A DNA stretch of 64,000 nucleotides from DATEOR01 sp963841425 (GCA_963841425.1 CAWJCL010000005.1:124001-188000); one strand, 5' to 3'; numbered from the stretch's first letter, positions 1 to 7,540 are shown. The notes: a model not told the origin generated them from the letters alone. Translations and numbers: made by a program.

Positions 1-244
1 CTCTGGAGAAGTCGAGTGCCTCGCCGATCGAGGGGAGCGCGACGTTCACGATCGAGACGTCGAGAATCGTCATGAAGAAGGCGACGCAAACGAGCGCGAG
101 CGCCTTCCAACGGCGGGGGTCTGGGGCCGTGGCGACGATGGCCTGTGAAACGTACCGGTTCGCGCCCCTATTCCGATGCGCGGACGACCTCGAGCCGGGA
201 AACAGACTCGAGGTAGTCGAGCGCGATGCGCTCGTTTGCCCCAC
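1..244 (-). CDS. MFS transporter, N-terminal fragment (truncated by window edge)
   Basis: The minus strand from about 137 down to the edge encodes DPRRWKALALVCVAFF followed by a stretch ending in NVALPSIGEAL. This is the first transmembrane helix of a DHA2-type drug/proton major facilitator, with the typical TILDVSIVNVALP helix. The rest of the gene is outside the window. No ATG, GTG or TTG lies just before the conserved start. The nearest in-frame candidate is GTG at 242-244, which would add about 40 low-complexity residues, so the start is unresolved. It lies 29 bases downstream of the DUF72 gene on the same strand and could be co-transcribed with it. Substrate unknown. Confidence 0.6.
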   Translation of the reverse strand, partial: MGQTSASRSTTSSLFPGSRSSAHRNRGANRYVSQAIVATAPDPRRWKALALVCVAFFMTILDVSIVNVALPSIGEALDFSR

Positions 245-273
245 CAGCACGTCGACGAGCAGGAGCGCGTCGG

Positions 274-1017
274 TCACCCCGCGTCCATTCCCACTCCGAG
301 CCGCGCTTGCAACCCGAGCCCGTTGCGGACCGCGTAGCCCTCCCAGTCGTTGTTGAAATAGGCGAAGACGTCGGCGCGCCGCCGCCAGCCGCCGAGCCGC
401 TTCGCCCACTGGTCGAGCTCGCGCTCCGAGTAGTTGCCGTTTCGCCCGCGGCGGCCGTAGTGGAAGCGGACGAACGTCCAGTCCGCAGTCAGCTCGTGCG
501 CCTGCCACGGTCGCTCCGGGTGGTCGCCGATGACGAGCGCGGCACCGTGCTCGCGCAGGCAGGCGTACGTCTCAGGGACGAACCAGCTCTCGTGGCGGAA
601 CTCGAAGCCATGCCTGCCGGCGGGCAGCCGCCGAAGCGCGCGTGCGAGCCGCTCGTCGTCGCGGCGAAAGGTCGGCGGCAGCTGCCAGAGGACGGGCCCG
701 AGCTTCGGAGAGCGGACGAGGGGCTCGATGCGCTCGTAAAAGCGCGCGACTCCCTGCTCCAAGTCGCGCAGGCGTTTGACGTGCGTGAGGTAGCGGCTCG
801 CCTTGACGGCGAAGAGGAAGCCCGCGGGCGACTCCTCCACCCACGATGCGACCGCCTCCCGGCGGGGCAGGCGGTAGAAGGTGGTGTTCACCTCGACCGT
901 GTCGAAGAGCGTCGCGTAGTGCTCGAGCCAACGGCGCTGTGGCAGCCCTCCGGGGTAGACGCGCTGGCGCCAATGGGTGTAGTTCCAGCCGGAGCAGCCG
1001 ATGCGAACCGATCGCAC
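274..1017 (-). CDS. DUF72 (YecE-like) family protein
   Basis: A 247-residue protein starting RIGCSGWNYTHW, with the family signatures VNTTFYRLP near residue 45, a later FEFRHESW and, near the C terminus, the YFNNDWEGYAV block. These are hallmarks of the DUF72/YecE TIM-barrel family. The length matches the family (about 240-260). The biochemical role is unknown; a nucleic-acid or phosphate-linked hydrolase role has been suggested only from fold. It is followed closely by the MFS fragment on the same strand. Confidence 0.85.
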   Translation of the reverse strand: MRSVRIGCSGWNYTHWRQRVYPGGLPQRRWLEHYATLFDTVEVNTTFYRLPRREAVASWVEESPAGFLFAVKASRYLTHVKRLRDLEQGVARFYERIEPLVRSPKLGPVLWQLPPTFRRDDERLARALRRLPAGRHGFEFRHESWFVPETYACLREHGAALVIGDHPERPWQAHELTADWTFVRFHYGRRGRNGNYSERELDQWAKRLGGWRRRADVFAYFNNDWEGYAVRNGLGLQARLGVGMDAG

Positions 1018-1069
1018 CGGTCCGTTCTTTCCGTCCGGCGCGGCTCTATGCCTGGGCCGGCGAGCGGGC

Positions 1070-1924
1070 CTAGCCCGCGTGCTCGGCAGCTTCGAGGATG
1101 AAGTCCGTCCCGAACCCGAGGAGAAGCCCGAGGAGCAGCATCCACGTGACCAGCACGGGGAGCTGGAACTTGCGGTTCACGTGCATGAGCTCCTGGACGA
1201 CGTACAGGATCGAGCCGGCGGCAACGGCGAAGAACGCGATCGAGATCGCCTCGTTCACCCAGGCGCTCCCGACGATCGTCCCGAGGAAGGTCGGGCCGCC
1301 GCCGATCAGGCCGAGAAGCCCGAGGAAGGCCCAGCTCGGCCGCTCGCTCTCACCGGACATGGGGCCGATGATGCCGAACCCCTCCGTGGCGTTGTGCAGG
1401 CCGAAGCCGATGATCAGAGCGAGCGCGAGGCTGATCTCGCCCGCCGCGCCGGCCTGGCCGATGGCCAGTCCCTCGCCAAAGTTGTGCAGGCCGATTCCGA
1501 CGGCGATCAGGAGCGCCAGCTGGCGCCCGGTGGAAAGGCGGTCGATCCACGGGCGAGAGGCGAACTCGTCGATCGCCGCGGCACCCGGGCCGACGAGGGT
1601 CGAGCTGCGCCGCTGCTTGATCCACCGGTCGTAGTAGACGAGGCTCATGAGACCCGCGATGAGACCACCGGCGAGCAGCGCGGCGTAGCCGAAGAACTCA
1701 CCCCAGGAGCCGTCGCCCTCGACGGCTGTCTCGAGCGCCTGCTCAACGGGCGCCACGCCGTGCACGAGCACGTCCCAGAGGAGGAAGAGGAGAACGCCGC
1801 ACGCGAGGGCTGAGAGACCGGCTCGCAGCCGGACGTCCGTGCTCTGGACGCGCCCGAGGGGCAGACCCAGGAGGATGGTGAATCCTGCCACCGCGCCAAG
1901 TGCGAGCGTCTGTGCCGTCGTCAT
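1070..1924 (-). CDS. ZIP family divalent metal transporter
   Basis: A 284-residue integral membrane protein with about eight hydrophobic segments. Two ZIP signatures are visible: GLHNFGEGLAIG and GFGLHNATEGFGI, the metal-binding His/Glu motifs of transmembrane helices IV and V. A loop around residues 100-125 separates helices III and IV, as in ZIP proteins. It probably imports zinc, iron or manganese (the ion cannot be read from sequence). Start ATG at 1924. A 7-base inverted repeat 27 bases upstream (1951-1968) looks like a metalloregulator operator, supporting repression by metal sufficiency. Monocistronic, divergent from the amidase gene. Confidence 0.85.
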   Translation of the reverse strand: MTTAQTLALGAVAGFTILLGLPLGRVQSTDVRLRAGLSALACGVLLFLLWDVLVHGVAPVEQALETAVEGDGSWGEFFGYAALLAGGLIAGLMSLVYYDRWIKQRRSSTLVGPGAAAIDEFASRPWIDRLSTGRQLALLIAVGIGLHNFGEGLAIGQAGAAGEISLALALIIGFGLHNATEGFGIIGPMSGESERPSWAFLGLLGLIGGGPTFLGTIVGSAWVNEAISIAFFAVAAGSILYVVQELMHVNRKFQLPVLVTWMLLLGLLLGFGTDFILEAAEHAG

Positions 1925-1950
1925 GCGGTCGGTCGTCCTTTCGTCGTCGG

Positions 1951-1968
1951 TGTAAGGGTCACCTTACA
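1951..1968. promoter_or_regulatory. Inverted repeat, candidate DtxR/MntR-type operator of the ZIP gene
   Basis: The sequence TGTAAGGgtcaCCTTACA has perfect 7-base arms around 4 bases. It lies 27 bp upstream of the ZIP transporter start and 50 bp upstream of the divergent amidase. The core TAAGGtnaCCTTA resembles operators of the DtxR/MntR metalloregulators. Regulator identity is inference. Confidence 0.5.
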
Positions 1969-2017
1969 GACGGTGGGAGCATAGGGCCGACCCTCCGAGG
2001 CTGTCAAACTGGAACCG

Positions 2018-2701
2018 ATGAGGATCTTCTTTCTGAGCGTCCTCTCGCTGCTCGCCACGACGGCGCCGGCACAAGCCGCCGCGCCCGTCATCTGCATCGA
2101 TCCGGGCCACGAGCGCACGCCGGATCTCTCGACCGAGCGGATCGGCCCGGGCTCGGACACCTACAAGATCAAGGACGGGGGCGGCACCGCGGGCGAGGCC
2201 ACCGCCGTCCTCCAGATCGGCAAGAAGCTCCGCAAGATCCTCGTCCGCCGCGGCTACGAGGTCGTGATGACGAGGACGACGATGGAGTTCGACTACGGAA
2301 ACGGCGGCAACATCGCGCGGGCGAGGTTCTGCAACCGCCACGACGCGGCGCTCATGATCCGCGTCCACGCCGACGGCTCGACCGACCGCTCCCGCCACGG
2401 CGCCTCGACTCTCTACCCGGCCTGGCACAAGGGCTGGACGAGCGACATCCTCCCGGAGAGCCGCGAGGCGGCCGCGGGCATGCAGAGGGCCTTCGTCGCG
2501 AAGACGGGCGCAGCCGACCTCGGGCTCGTGCGCCGCGCGGATCTGACCGGGTTCAACTGGGCCAATGTGCCGGCGATCCTCGTGGAGACCGGCTTCATGA
2601 CGAACCCGACGGAGGGCAGGAAGCTCAAGACCGACCGCTACCAGTGGAAGGTCGCGCACGGGCTCGCCAACGGCACCACGGCCTTCGTCCCGAAGCCCTA
2701 G
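2018..2701 (+). CDS. N-acetylmuramoyl-L-alanine amidase (Amidase_3), secreted
   Basis: A 227-residue protein with an N-terminal signal peptide (hydrophobic residues 3-16, AQA cleavage near residue 20). An Amidase_3 domain follows: IDPGH (zinc ligand His31), GEAT (zinc ligand Glu), VHADG (zinc His) and VETGFMTN (catalytic Glu). It should cleave the amide bond between muramic acid and L-alanine in peptidoglycan, outside the membrane. Cell-wall anchors or SH3 repeats are absent, so it is a minimal catalytic protein. Start ATG 2018 has only a weak ribosome site. Two hairpins and a repeat element follow the stop. Confidence 0.88.
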   Translation: MRIFFLSVLSLLATTAPAQAAAPVICIDPGHERTPDLSTERIGPGSDTYKIKDGGGTAGEATAVLQIGKKLRKILVRRGYEVVMTRTTMEFDYGNGGNIARARFCNRHDAALMIRVHADGSTDRSRHGASTLYPAWHKGWTSDILPESREAAAGMQRAFVAKTGAADLGLVRRADLTGFNWANVPAILVETGFMTNPTEGRKLKTDRYQWKVAHGLANGTTAFVPKP

Positions 2702-2702
2702 C

Positions 2703-2741
2703 CGCCTGGCCGGTGGCGGCTTTCGCCGGGCAAAGCCCGGC
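2703..2741 (+). terminator. Double hairpin downstream of the amidase
   Basis: Directly after the stop codon are a GCCGCC/GGCGGC hairpin followed by TTT and then GCCGGGC-aaa-GCCCGGC (2725-2741). The second stem is repeated almost exactly after etfA at 48804. Likely a rho-independent-like terminator, although the T tract is short. Confidence 0.5.
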
Positions 2742-2767
2742 TTCAACGCTTCGCGTCCTAATCGACT

Positions 2768-2839
2768 CACTTCAGGATGCTGCGCTCGCAGCCCTCGCCG
2801 TACCCTCGTACTGTCTCGGGCCTGCTCGCTTGCCTCCTC
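2768..2839 (+). repeat. Intergenic repeat family, copy A (divergent)
   Basis: This is the weakest member of a five-copy family. It has a GCAGCCCTCG block, a GTAC-cctc-GTAC mini-hairpin and then CCTGCTCGCTTGCCTCCTC, which matches the CCCTGCGTCCTTGCCTCGC block of copies B and E. It lies 66 bp 3' of the amidase stop, in the amidase orientation. Membership rests on block order and spacing, so it is less certain than copies B, D and E. Confidence 0.5.
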
Positions 2840-2869
2840 TGCGAGTGCCGTCCCAGGACGGCGAGGCAC

Positions 2870-3313
2870 CTAGCTCTCGGACTCGACGATCCGCTTCAGC
2901 TCGGCGAGGTCGGCCTCGAGGCGCTGCTGAGCGTGGCGTGTAACCACCCCCGCCATCATGCGCAGGAGGCGCCTGGTGTACTTCGTCTCGATCAGGGCGG
3001 TGAGGCGCGTGCCGCCGGCGGCGGTCTCCTCGAGCGTCTGGCTGCTCGTCGCCTCGACGCCGTCCCCGCGCAGGCTCACCTCGAGGTACCCGGGCGGCTC
3101 GTGGCGCACGACCTCCGCCTCGAGCTCGATCCGCTGGCCGTGATCCACGAACACGTCGCGATAGCGGGTGCCGACGCCGGGCTCGCCGTCTGTGAGCGGC
3201 TCGGACTCCTGGAGCGCCCCCATCCACTCCAGGCGTCTCGCGCTCTCGACCACGTGCGGGAAGACGCGGCCGGGCGGCGCCGCGATCTCGATCGTGTGCT
3301 CGTTCCGGTGCAG
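2870..3313 (-). CDS. SRPBCC (polyketide cyclase/START-like) family protein
   Basis: An alpha/beta lipid- or ligand-binding protein of the SRPBCC superfamily. The first canonical start is GTG at 3253. However, the reading frame upstream encodes EHTIEIAAPPGRVFPHV, which is exactly the first beta strand and helix expected for this family. The true start is therefore upstream, where no ATG, GTG or TTG exists; CTG at 3311-3313 is the best candidate (about 147 residues). The C-terminal amphipathic helix (residues HAQQRLEADLAELKRIV) is typical. Ligand and role are unknown. It converges with the amidase and is preceded by repeat copy B. Confidence 0.65.
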   Translation of the reverse strand: MHRNEHTIEIAAPPGRVFPHVVESARRLEWMGALQESEPLTDGEPGVGTRYRDVFVDHGQRIELEAEVVRHEPPGYLEVSLRGDGVEATSSQTLEETAAGGTRLTALIETKYTRRLLRMMAGVVTRHAQQRLEADLAELKRIVESES

Positions 3314-3375
3314 GGGGCGAAGCTTAGGAGGTCGTAACAGGATGGGCCCTCGTCGCCGGGTTGCGCTAGACGGAT

Positions 3376-3474
3376 GCGAGGCAAGGACGCAGGGAACGCG
3401 GGTATCGAACTGAGATACCCGCGCGACTGAGGACGCTGCATCGCGCCGTTCAGCGCGGCCAGGTGACTCAGGTG
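3376..3474 (-). repeat. Intergenic repeat family, copy B
   Basis: A strong member of the family. On the minus strand it reads CACCTGAG, CGCTGAACG, GCAGCGTCCTCAGTCGCG, a perfect 10-bp hairpin (CGCGGGTATC/GATACCCGCG, loop of 7, at 3397-3423) and CCCTGCGTCCTTGCCTCGC. It starts about 20 bp 3' of the stop of the minus-strand Pro-rich gene. Compare copy E at 39565-39661, which shares every block with different hairpin bases. Confidence 0.85.
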
Positions 3475-3493
3475 CTCATCTTGTTACGGCCTC

Positions 3494-3871
3494 TTACGAG
3501 CCTTCGTCCGGCTCGCGGCGCATCTCCTCGGCCGCGGCCTTGCCCTCCTCGTGGATGCGGCGGCGCATCGCCTCGAACTCATCCGCGGGCGGAGGGCCCG
3601 GCGGCGGATGTGGCGCCGCAGGCTTTGCCTCGGGCCGGGGCGGCGGAGCCTCGGGGGGAGGCGTCGGCGCGGGAGGAGGCGGCTCGGCGACCGGCGGCGC
3701 CTCGGGGGCTACGGCCTGCTGGGCTCCGGCGAGCTTCTCGCGGAGCTCGCGCTGGCGTTCCTCCTGGGCGGCCGTACCCGGGGCGGGTCGAAGCCGCGAC
3801 CGGCGGTCCCAGACGATGGTGGCCGCCGCGCCGAGAAGCGCCCCCACTCCGAATGCGGCATTTCGGTTCAC
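3494..3871 (-). CDS. Membrane-anchored proline-rich hypothetical protein
   Basis: About 125 residues from GTG 3871 (VNRNAAFGVGALLGAAATIVW). One N-terminal transmembrane segment (residues 5-20) is followed by a basic stretch, a short coiled-coil-like segment (EERQRELREKL) and a Pro/Ala/Glu-rich linker. The charged helix at the end contains DEFEAMRRRIHEEG. A small single-pass protein with an extended linker and a helical tail; no family recognised. It is divergent from rpsF. The longer reading frame running back into rpsF is not needed. Confidence 0.5.
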   Translation of the reverse strand: MNRNAAFGVGALLGAAATIVWDRRSRLRPAPGTAAQEERQRELREKLAGAQQAVAPEAPPVAEPPPPAPTPPPEAPPPRPEAKPAAPHPPPGPPPADEFEAMRRRIHEEGKAAAEEMRREPDEGS

Positions 3872-3922
3872 AGTGGGGACTCTTCCATGACGAGGAGGCG
3901 CGGGGCAAGCGAGCGCGGCCGC

Positions 3923-3928
3923 TATACT
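3923..3928 (+). promoter_or_regulatory. Candidate -10 box of the rpsF operon
   Basis: TATACT stands out in otherwise GC-rich DNA about 95 bp before rpsF and just before the leader hairpin. No convincing -35 box is seen. Confidence 0.4.
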
Positions 3929-3941
3929 CGAACGACTTCCT

Positions 3942-3988
3942 GCCTCGTCCGGCGCCGCCCCTTCCCGAGCGGCGCTCACGAGCGAGGC
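3942..3988 (+). promoter_or_regulatory. S6:S18-binding-type leader hairpin
   Basis: The rpsF leader can form an outer stem GCCTCG/CGAGGC and an inner stem GCGCCGC/GCGGCGC. An unpaired TCCG on the 5' side sits between them. A hairpin with a CCG bulge in the rpsF leader is the known autoregulatory motif bound by the S6:S18 complex. Match judged by eye only. Confidence 0.5.
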
Positions 3989-4022
3989 CGCTTCAGACCG
4001 TGGGAAGGAGGAATCGGGAACT

Positions 4023-4349
4023 GTGAACGCATACGAGATCATGCTCATCCTCGACCCCGAGCTGGCCGAAGAGCGCCAAAACGAGATCGTCGCGCGCATG
4101 CGCGAGCTCATCGAGACGCGCGGCGGGACGTGGGTCGGGCAGGAGCCGTGGGGCCGGCGGAAGCTTGCGTACGAGATCGACAAGAAGGGCGAGGGGACGT
4201 ATCAGCTCCTCCACTTCGACGCCGACGCCGAGACGCTCGCCGAGGTCACCCGCGTGCTCAAGATCACCGACGGCGCCATGCGGCACATGGCGGTCCGCCG
4301 GACCGTGGCCCAGCCGCGGCGCACCGAGGCCGTCCAACCGGCCGGCTAG
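4023..4349 (+). CDS. rpsF: 30S ribosomal protein S6
   Basis: 108 residues beginning NAYEIMLILDPEL, the canonical S6 first strand, with WGRRKLAYEI at residues 41-50. S6 pairs with S18 on the platform of the small subunit. Start GTG 4023 is preceded by a strong GGAAGGAGGA ribosome site. First gene of rpsF-ssb-rpsR-rplI, the usual actinobacterial order. A leader hairpin upstream suggests S6:S18 autoregulation. Confidence 0.97.
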   Translation: MNAYEIMLILDPELAEERQNEIVARMRELIETRGGTWVGQEPWGRRKLAYEIDKKGEGTYQLLHFDADAETLAEVTRVLKITDGAMRHMAVRRTVAQPRRTEAVQPAG

Positions 4350-4386
4350 CATACGAACGAGTGTTCGACTACGTTAGGAGACTGAG

Positions 4387-4833
4387 ATGGCTGGCGATAT
4401 CAACCGTGTGACCCTCGTCGGGCGCCTGACGCGCGACCCGGAGCTCCGCCACCTTCCATCGGGGTCGCCCGTCCTCCAGCTCGGCGTCGCCTGCAACGGC
4501 CGCCAGAAGGACGAGACCGGCAACTGGACCGACAAGCCGAACTTCTTCGACGTGAAGGTGTTCGGAAACCAGGCTGAGATGCTGTCCCAGCACCTGGCGA
4601 AGGGTCGGCGCATCGGCATCGACGGGCGGCTCGACTGGTCCTCCTGGGAGGCACAGGACGGGTCGAAGCGCTCGAAGGTCGAGATTGTCGCCTTCCAGAT
4701 CCAGTTCCTCGACAGCCGCAGCGACGGCGGCGAGGGCCAGTCCTACATTCCCCAGTCGGACGTCAACGCGGACCGCACGGACTTCGCCCCCGCCGGGGCG
4801 GCGACCGCCACCGACGACGACATCCCCTTCTAA
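4387..4833 (+). CDS. ssb: Single-stranded DNA-binding protein
   Basis: 148 residues. The OB fold begins INRVTLVGRLTRDPELR and contains FFDVKVFGNQAE and KGRRIGIDGRLDW. The tail is short and ends DDDIPF, the conserved acidic tip that recruits replication and repair partners. SSB coats single-stranded DNA during replication and repair. It lies 37 bases after rpsF with a GGAGA ribosome site, and 23 bases before rpsR. Confidence 0.97.
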   Translation: MAGDINRVTLVGRLTRDPELRHLPSGSPVLQLGVACNGRQKDETGNWTDKPNFFDVKVFGNQAEMLSQHLAKGRRIGIDGRLDWSSWEAQDGSKRSKVEIVAFQIQFLDSRSDGGEGQSYIPQSDVNADRTDFAPAGAATATDDDIPF

Positions 4834-4856
4834 GACCAGGAGCGACGAGAACCCGC

Positions 4857-5123
4857 ATGGCACAACGAGAGAAGCAGGGCGGCACGCGCAGGCGCCCGTC
4901 CCAGTCGACCGGCCCTCTCCGGCGGAAGAGCTGCTACTTCTGCAAGGAGAAGATCGAAGAGGTCGACTACAAGAACTACAATCAGCTACGCCGCTACGTG
5001 TCCGAGAAAGGCAAGATCCGCTCGCGGCGGATCACGGGGGCGTGCAGGCGCCACCAGGAGCAGATCGCCGTCGCGGTCAAGCGGGCGCGCGAGCTGGCGC
5101 TCCTGCCGTACGTCTCGGGGTAG
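4857..5123 (+). CDS. rpsR: 30S ribosomal protein S18
   Basis: 88 residues with the core YKNYNQLRRYVSEKGKI and ITGACRRHQEQIAVAVKRAR. The cysteine form is present: SCYFCKEK and GACRRHQ give a zinc-ribbon-type C-x2-C...C-x2-H arrangement. Some actinobacteria carry both zinc and non-zinc S18 copies, so zinc-dependent exchange is possible. Followed by repeat copy C before rplI. Confidence 0.97.
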   Translation: MAQREKQGGTRRRPSQSTGPLRRKSCYFCKEKIEEVDYKNYNQLRRYVSEKGKIRSRRITGACRRHQEQIAVAVKRARELALLPYVSG

Positions 5124-5142
5124 TACGTGACCCTCCCGCCCA

Positions 5143-5220
5143 CACCTGCCTGCGTCTGGACGGCTGCAAAGCCGTGCCGGGCGTCGTCCTCGGTCGCGCA
5201 CAGGCCCTCTGGCGTGCGTG
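5143..5220 (+). repeat. Intergenic repeat family, copy C (short form)
   Basis: It lies between rpsR and rplI, 20 bp after the rpsR stop and in its orientation. It has CACCTG, a perfect hairpin ACGGCT-gcaa-AGCCGT with a GNRA-type loop, then the family core GTCGTCCTCGGTCGCGC and a second hairpin (CGCAC/GTGCG family). It lacks the CTTGCCTCGC end block. Because it interrupts a ribosomal protein operon it is probably transcribed. Confidence 0.65.
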
Positions 5221-5236
5221 AACGGAAGGATCACTG

Positions 5237-5920
5237 ATGGACGTCATCCTTCTGAAAGACGTCGAGAAGGTCGGGCTGCGCGGCGACGTCGTCTCCGTCT
5301 CGCGCGGCTACATGCGCAACTACCTCGGCCCGCGGAAGCTCGCCCAGGAGGCGACGGCCGCACGCGTTTCCGAGCTCGAGAAGCGGGACGCCCAGCGCGC
5401 CCGGCACGAGGCGCAGAGCTTCGACGACGCGCAGAAGATCGCCGAGGAACTCGGCAAGGCCGAGCTTCGCTTCGACGTGAACGCCGGCGCACAGGGAACG
5501 CTCTTCGGATCGGTCACGGCAACAGACGTCGCGGACGAGATCTGGGAGAAGCTCAAGATCCGCGTCGACCGCCGGAAGATCGACCTGCCCGACCCGATCA
5601 AGCGCATCGGGCGCTACGCGATTCCCGTGGAGCTCTTCACCGACGTGAGCGCCGAGGTGCGGACGCTCGTCGTCCCAGAGGGCGGCGAGCTTCCTCCCGA
5701 GGAGGAGCTCGAGGCGATGGAGGCCGCCCGGAAGGCCGCCGAGGAAGCGGAGGCCGAGGCCGCCGCCGAGCAGCAAGCCGCCGTCGAGGCCGAGGTCGAG
5801 CAGTTCGTGGCCGACGAGACCGCGGAGCCGGAGGAGGAAGCGGCCGAAGCCGAGGAGGCCGAAGCCGTGGAAGCCGAGTCGGAAGAGCAGGTCGTCGACC
5901 CCGACGCCGAGCCTTCCTGA
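5237..5920 (+). CDS. rplI: 50S ribosomal protein L9, with acidic C-terminal extension
   Basis: 227 residues. The N domain (MDVILLKDVEKVGLRGD... YMRNYLGPRKLA) and the C domain (around residues 75-150, with VDRRKIDLPDPIKRIGRY) are normal. Bacterial L9 is usually near 150 residues; here an extra tail of about 75 residues is almost entirely Glu/Ala with a little Val. L9 binds 23S rRNA domain V and helps frame maintenance. The tail is probably disordered. The start ATG has GGAAGGATCACTG before it. Confidence 0.95.
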   Translation: MDVILLKDVEKVGLRGDVVSVSRGYMRNYLGPRKLAQEATAARVSELEKRDAQRARHEAQSFDDAQKIAEELGKAELRFDVNAGAQGTLFGSVTATDVADEIWEKLKIRVDRRKIDLPDPIKRIGRYAIPVELFTDVSAEVRTLVVPEGGELPPEEELEAMEAARKAAEEAEAEAAAEQQAAVEAEVEQFVADETAEPEEEAAEAEEAEAVEAESEEQVVDPDAEPS

Positions 5921-5968
5921 GCTCTCCACACCCGCCTTCCACACCGTCTGGACAACTGCACGAACTTT

Positions 5969-5987
5969 CCGCTCCGAGCGGGATTTT
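5969..5987 (+). terminator. Weak hairpin after rplI
   Basis: CCGCT-ccg-AGCGG followed by GATTTT, about 50 bp after the rplI stop. The stem is short but a T-rich run follows, which is unusual in this GC-rich DNA. It may separate the ribosomal operon from dnaB. Confidence 0.4.
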
Positions 5988-6035
5988 CCGTGGGAAGACC
6001 TGGGCCCTATCTGGGGATGTCGTCCGGCTCTGATG

Positions 6036-6049
6036 CGAACATCTGTTCG
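6036..6049. promoter_or_regulatory. LexA/SOS-box-like palindrome upstream of dnaB
   Basis: CGAAC-ATCT-GTTCG has perfect 5-base arms around 4 bases. This is the form of the SOS box in actinobacteria and Bacillus (CGAAC-N4-GTTCG). It lies 85 bp before the likely dnaB start at 6121. LexA control of the replicative helicase would be uncommon. Confidence 0.55.
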
Positions 6050-6120
6050 TTATGCCTGCAAAACGGCGCCCTTCGCCTGTGGGACCCGAACACCCCACCC
6101 GTCCAATACGGTCGCGTCCG

Positions 6121-7482
6121 ATGGCGACGAACGGAAATCCAGGGGCCGTGCTCGAGGACGCCCTCGTCCCGCCCCAGAACCTCGACGCTGAGGAGTCCGT
6201 TCTCGGCGCGATGATGCTCTCGCCCGGCGCGATCGCGTCGGTGAGCGAGATCCTCACGAGCGACGGCCGCGAGTTCTACCGCGAGAGCCACGCGAAGATC
6301 TACCGAGCGGCCCTCGGGCTCTACGCGAAAGGGGAGCCCGTCGACGCGATCACCCTCGCGGACGAGCTCGACGAGCGCGGGGAGCTCGAGACCGTCGGCG
6401 GCAAGTTCCGGATCCACGAGCTCGCCTCGCTCGCCCCGGCGACCGCCAACGCTCACCACTACGCGCAGATCGTCCGCGAGACCGCGACGCTGCGCGGGCT
6501 CATCCGGGCCGGCGGCGACATCGCGCAGCTCGGCTGGGACCGCCCGGGCGAGACGACGGAGCTCGTCGACAAGGCGGAGCAGATCGTCTTCGACCTCTCG
6601 CAGCAGCGTGCCCGCGGCGAGTTCAGCCACATCGAGGAACTCCTGAAGGAGAGCTTCGAGCGGATCACCGCGCTCTACGAATCCGGCGCCGACGTCACCG
6701 GCGTCCCGTCGGGCTTCCGCGACATCGACCGCATCACGTCGGGCTTCCAGGAGGGGAACCTCATCATCGTCGCCGCGCGGCCGAGCATGGGGAAATCGGC
6801 ACTCGGCCTCTGCATGGCCGCGAACCTCGGCGTGCGCAGGGGAGTGCCCGTCGCGCTCTTCACGCTCGAGATGTCGAAGTCGGAGGTAACGCAGCGACTC
6901 ATGTGCAGCGAGGCGAAGGTGGAGTCGCAGCGCCTCCGCACCGGCAAGCTCGCGGCAGACGACTGGCCGCGGCTGACGGCAGCCTGCGACAAGCTCGCCA
7001 AGGCGCCCATCTACGTGGACGACACGGGCTCGATCACGATGATGGAGATCCGCTCGAAGGCGCGGCGCCTGAAGCAAAAGCACCCCGACCTCGGGCTCAT
7101 CATCGTCGACTACCTGCAGCTCATGACCTCCGGGACGAGCGCGGAGAACCGCGTGCAGGAGGTGTCGCAGATCTCGCGCTCGCTGAAGGTGCTCGCGCGC
7201 GACCTCAACGTCCCGATCATCGCCCTCTCGCAGCTCTCGCGCGCGGTCGAGCAGCGCCACGACAAGCGGCCGATCCTCTCCGACCTCCGGGAGTCGGGCT
7301 CGCTCGAGCAGGACGCCGACATCGTCTGCTTCATCTACCGCGACGAGTACTACAACGACGAGTCCGACCAGCAGGGGCTCGCCGAGGTCATCGTCGCCAA
7401 GCACCGCAACGGCCCCACCGACACGGTGAAGCTCTCCTTCCTGCGGCGCTACGCGAAGTTCTCCGACCTGGCGGCGGCCTAG
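6121..7482 (+). CDS. dnaB: Replicative DNA helicase DnaB
   Basis: 453 residues from ATG 6121 (MATNGNPGAV); an upstream ATG at 6052 would add 23 poorly conserved residues. The N-terminal domain with PQNLDAEESVLGAMM is typical. The RecA-like helicase domain has Walker A PSMGKS (residues 221-226), the LFTLEMS motif, Walker B-like IIVDYLQLM, and IIALSQLSRAVE with the arginine-finger region RPILSDLRESGS. No intein is present. It unwinds DNA ahead of the replication fork. The gene follows rplI as in other actinobacteria. Confidence 0.95.
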   Translation: MATNGNPGAVLEDALVPPQNLDAEESVLGAMMLSPGAIASVSEILTSDGREFYRESHAKIYRAALGLYAKGEPVDAITLADELDERGELETVGGKFRIHELASLAPATANAHHYAQIVRETATLRGLIRAGGDIAQLGWDRPGETTELVDKAEQIVFDLSQQRARGEFSHIEELLKESFERITALYESGADVTGVPSGFRDIDRITSGFQEGNLIIVAARPSMGKSALGLCMAANLGVRRGVPVALFTLEMSKSEVTQRLMCSEAKVESQRLRTGKLAADDWPRLTAACDKLAKAPIYVDDTGSITMMEIRSKARRLKQKHPDLGLIIVDYLQLMTSGTSAENRVQEVSQISRSLKVLARDLNVPIIALSQLSRAVEQRHDKRPILSDLRESGSLEQDADIVCFIYRDEYYNDESDQQGLAEVIVAKHRNGPTDTVKLSFLRRYAKFSDLAAA

Positions 7483-7540
7483 TGCCCCACCCTGTACTCC
7501 GAGCCATGCCTCCGGCACGCGGCCACCCGGTTGGACACTG

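Noticed and set aside
5143..5220. tRNA-like fold in the rpsR-rplI gap
   Set aside because: The GNRA-looped hairpin lacks anticodon and acceptor arms; blocks match the repeat family.
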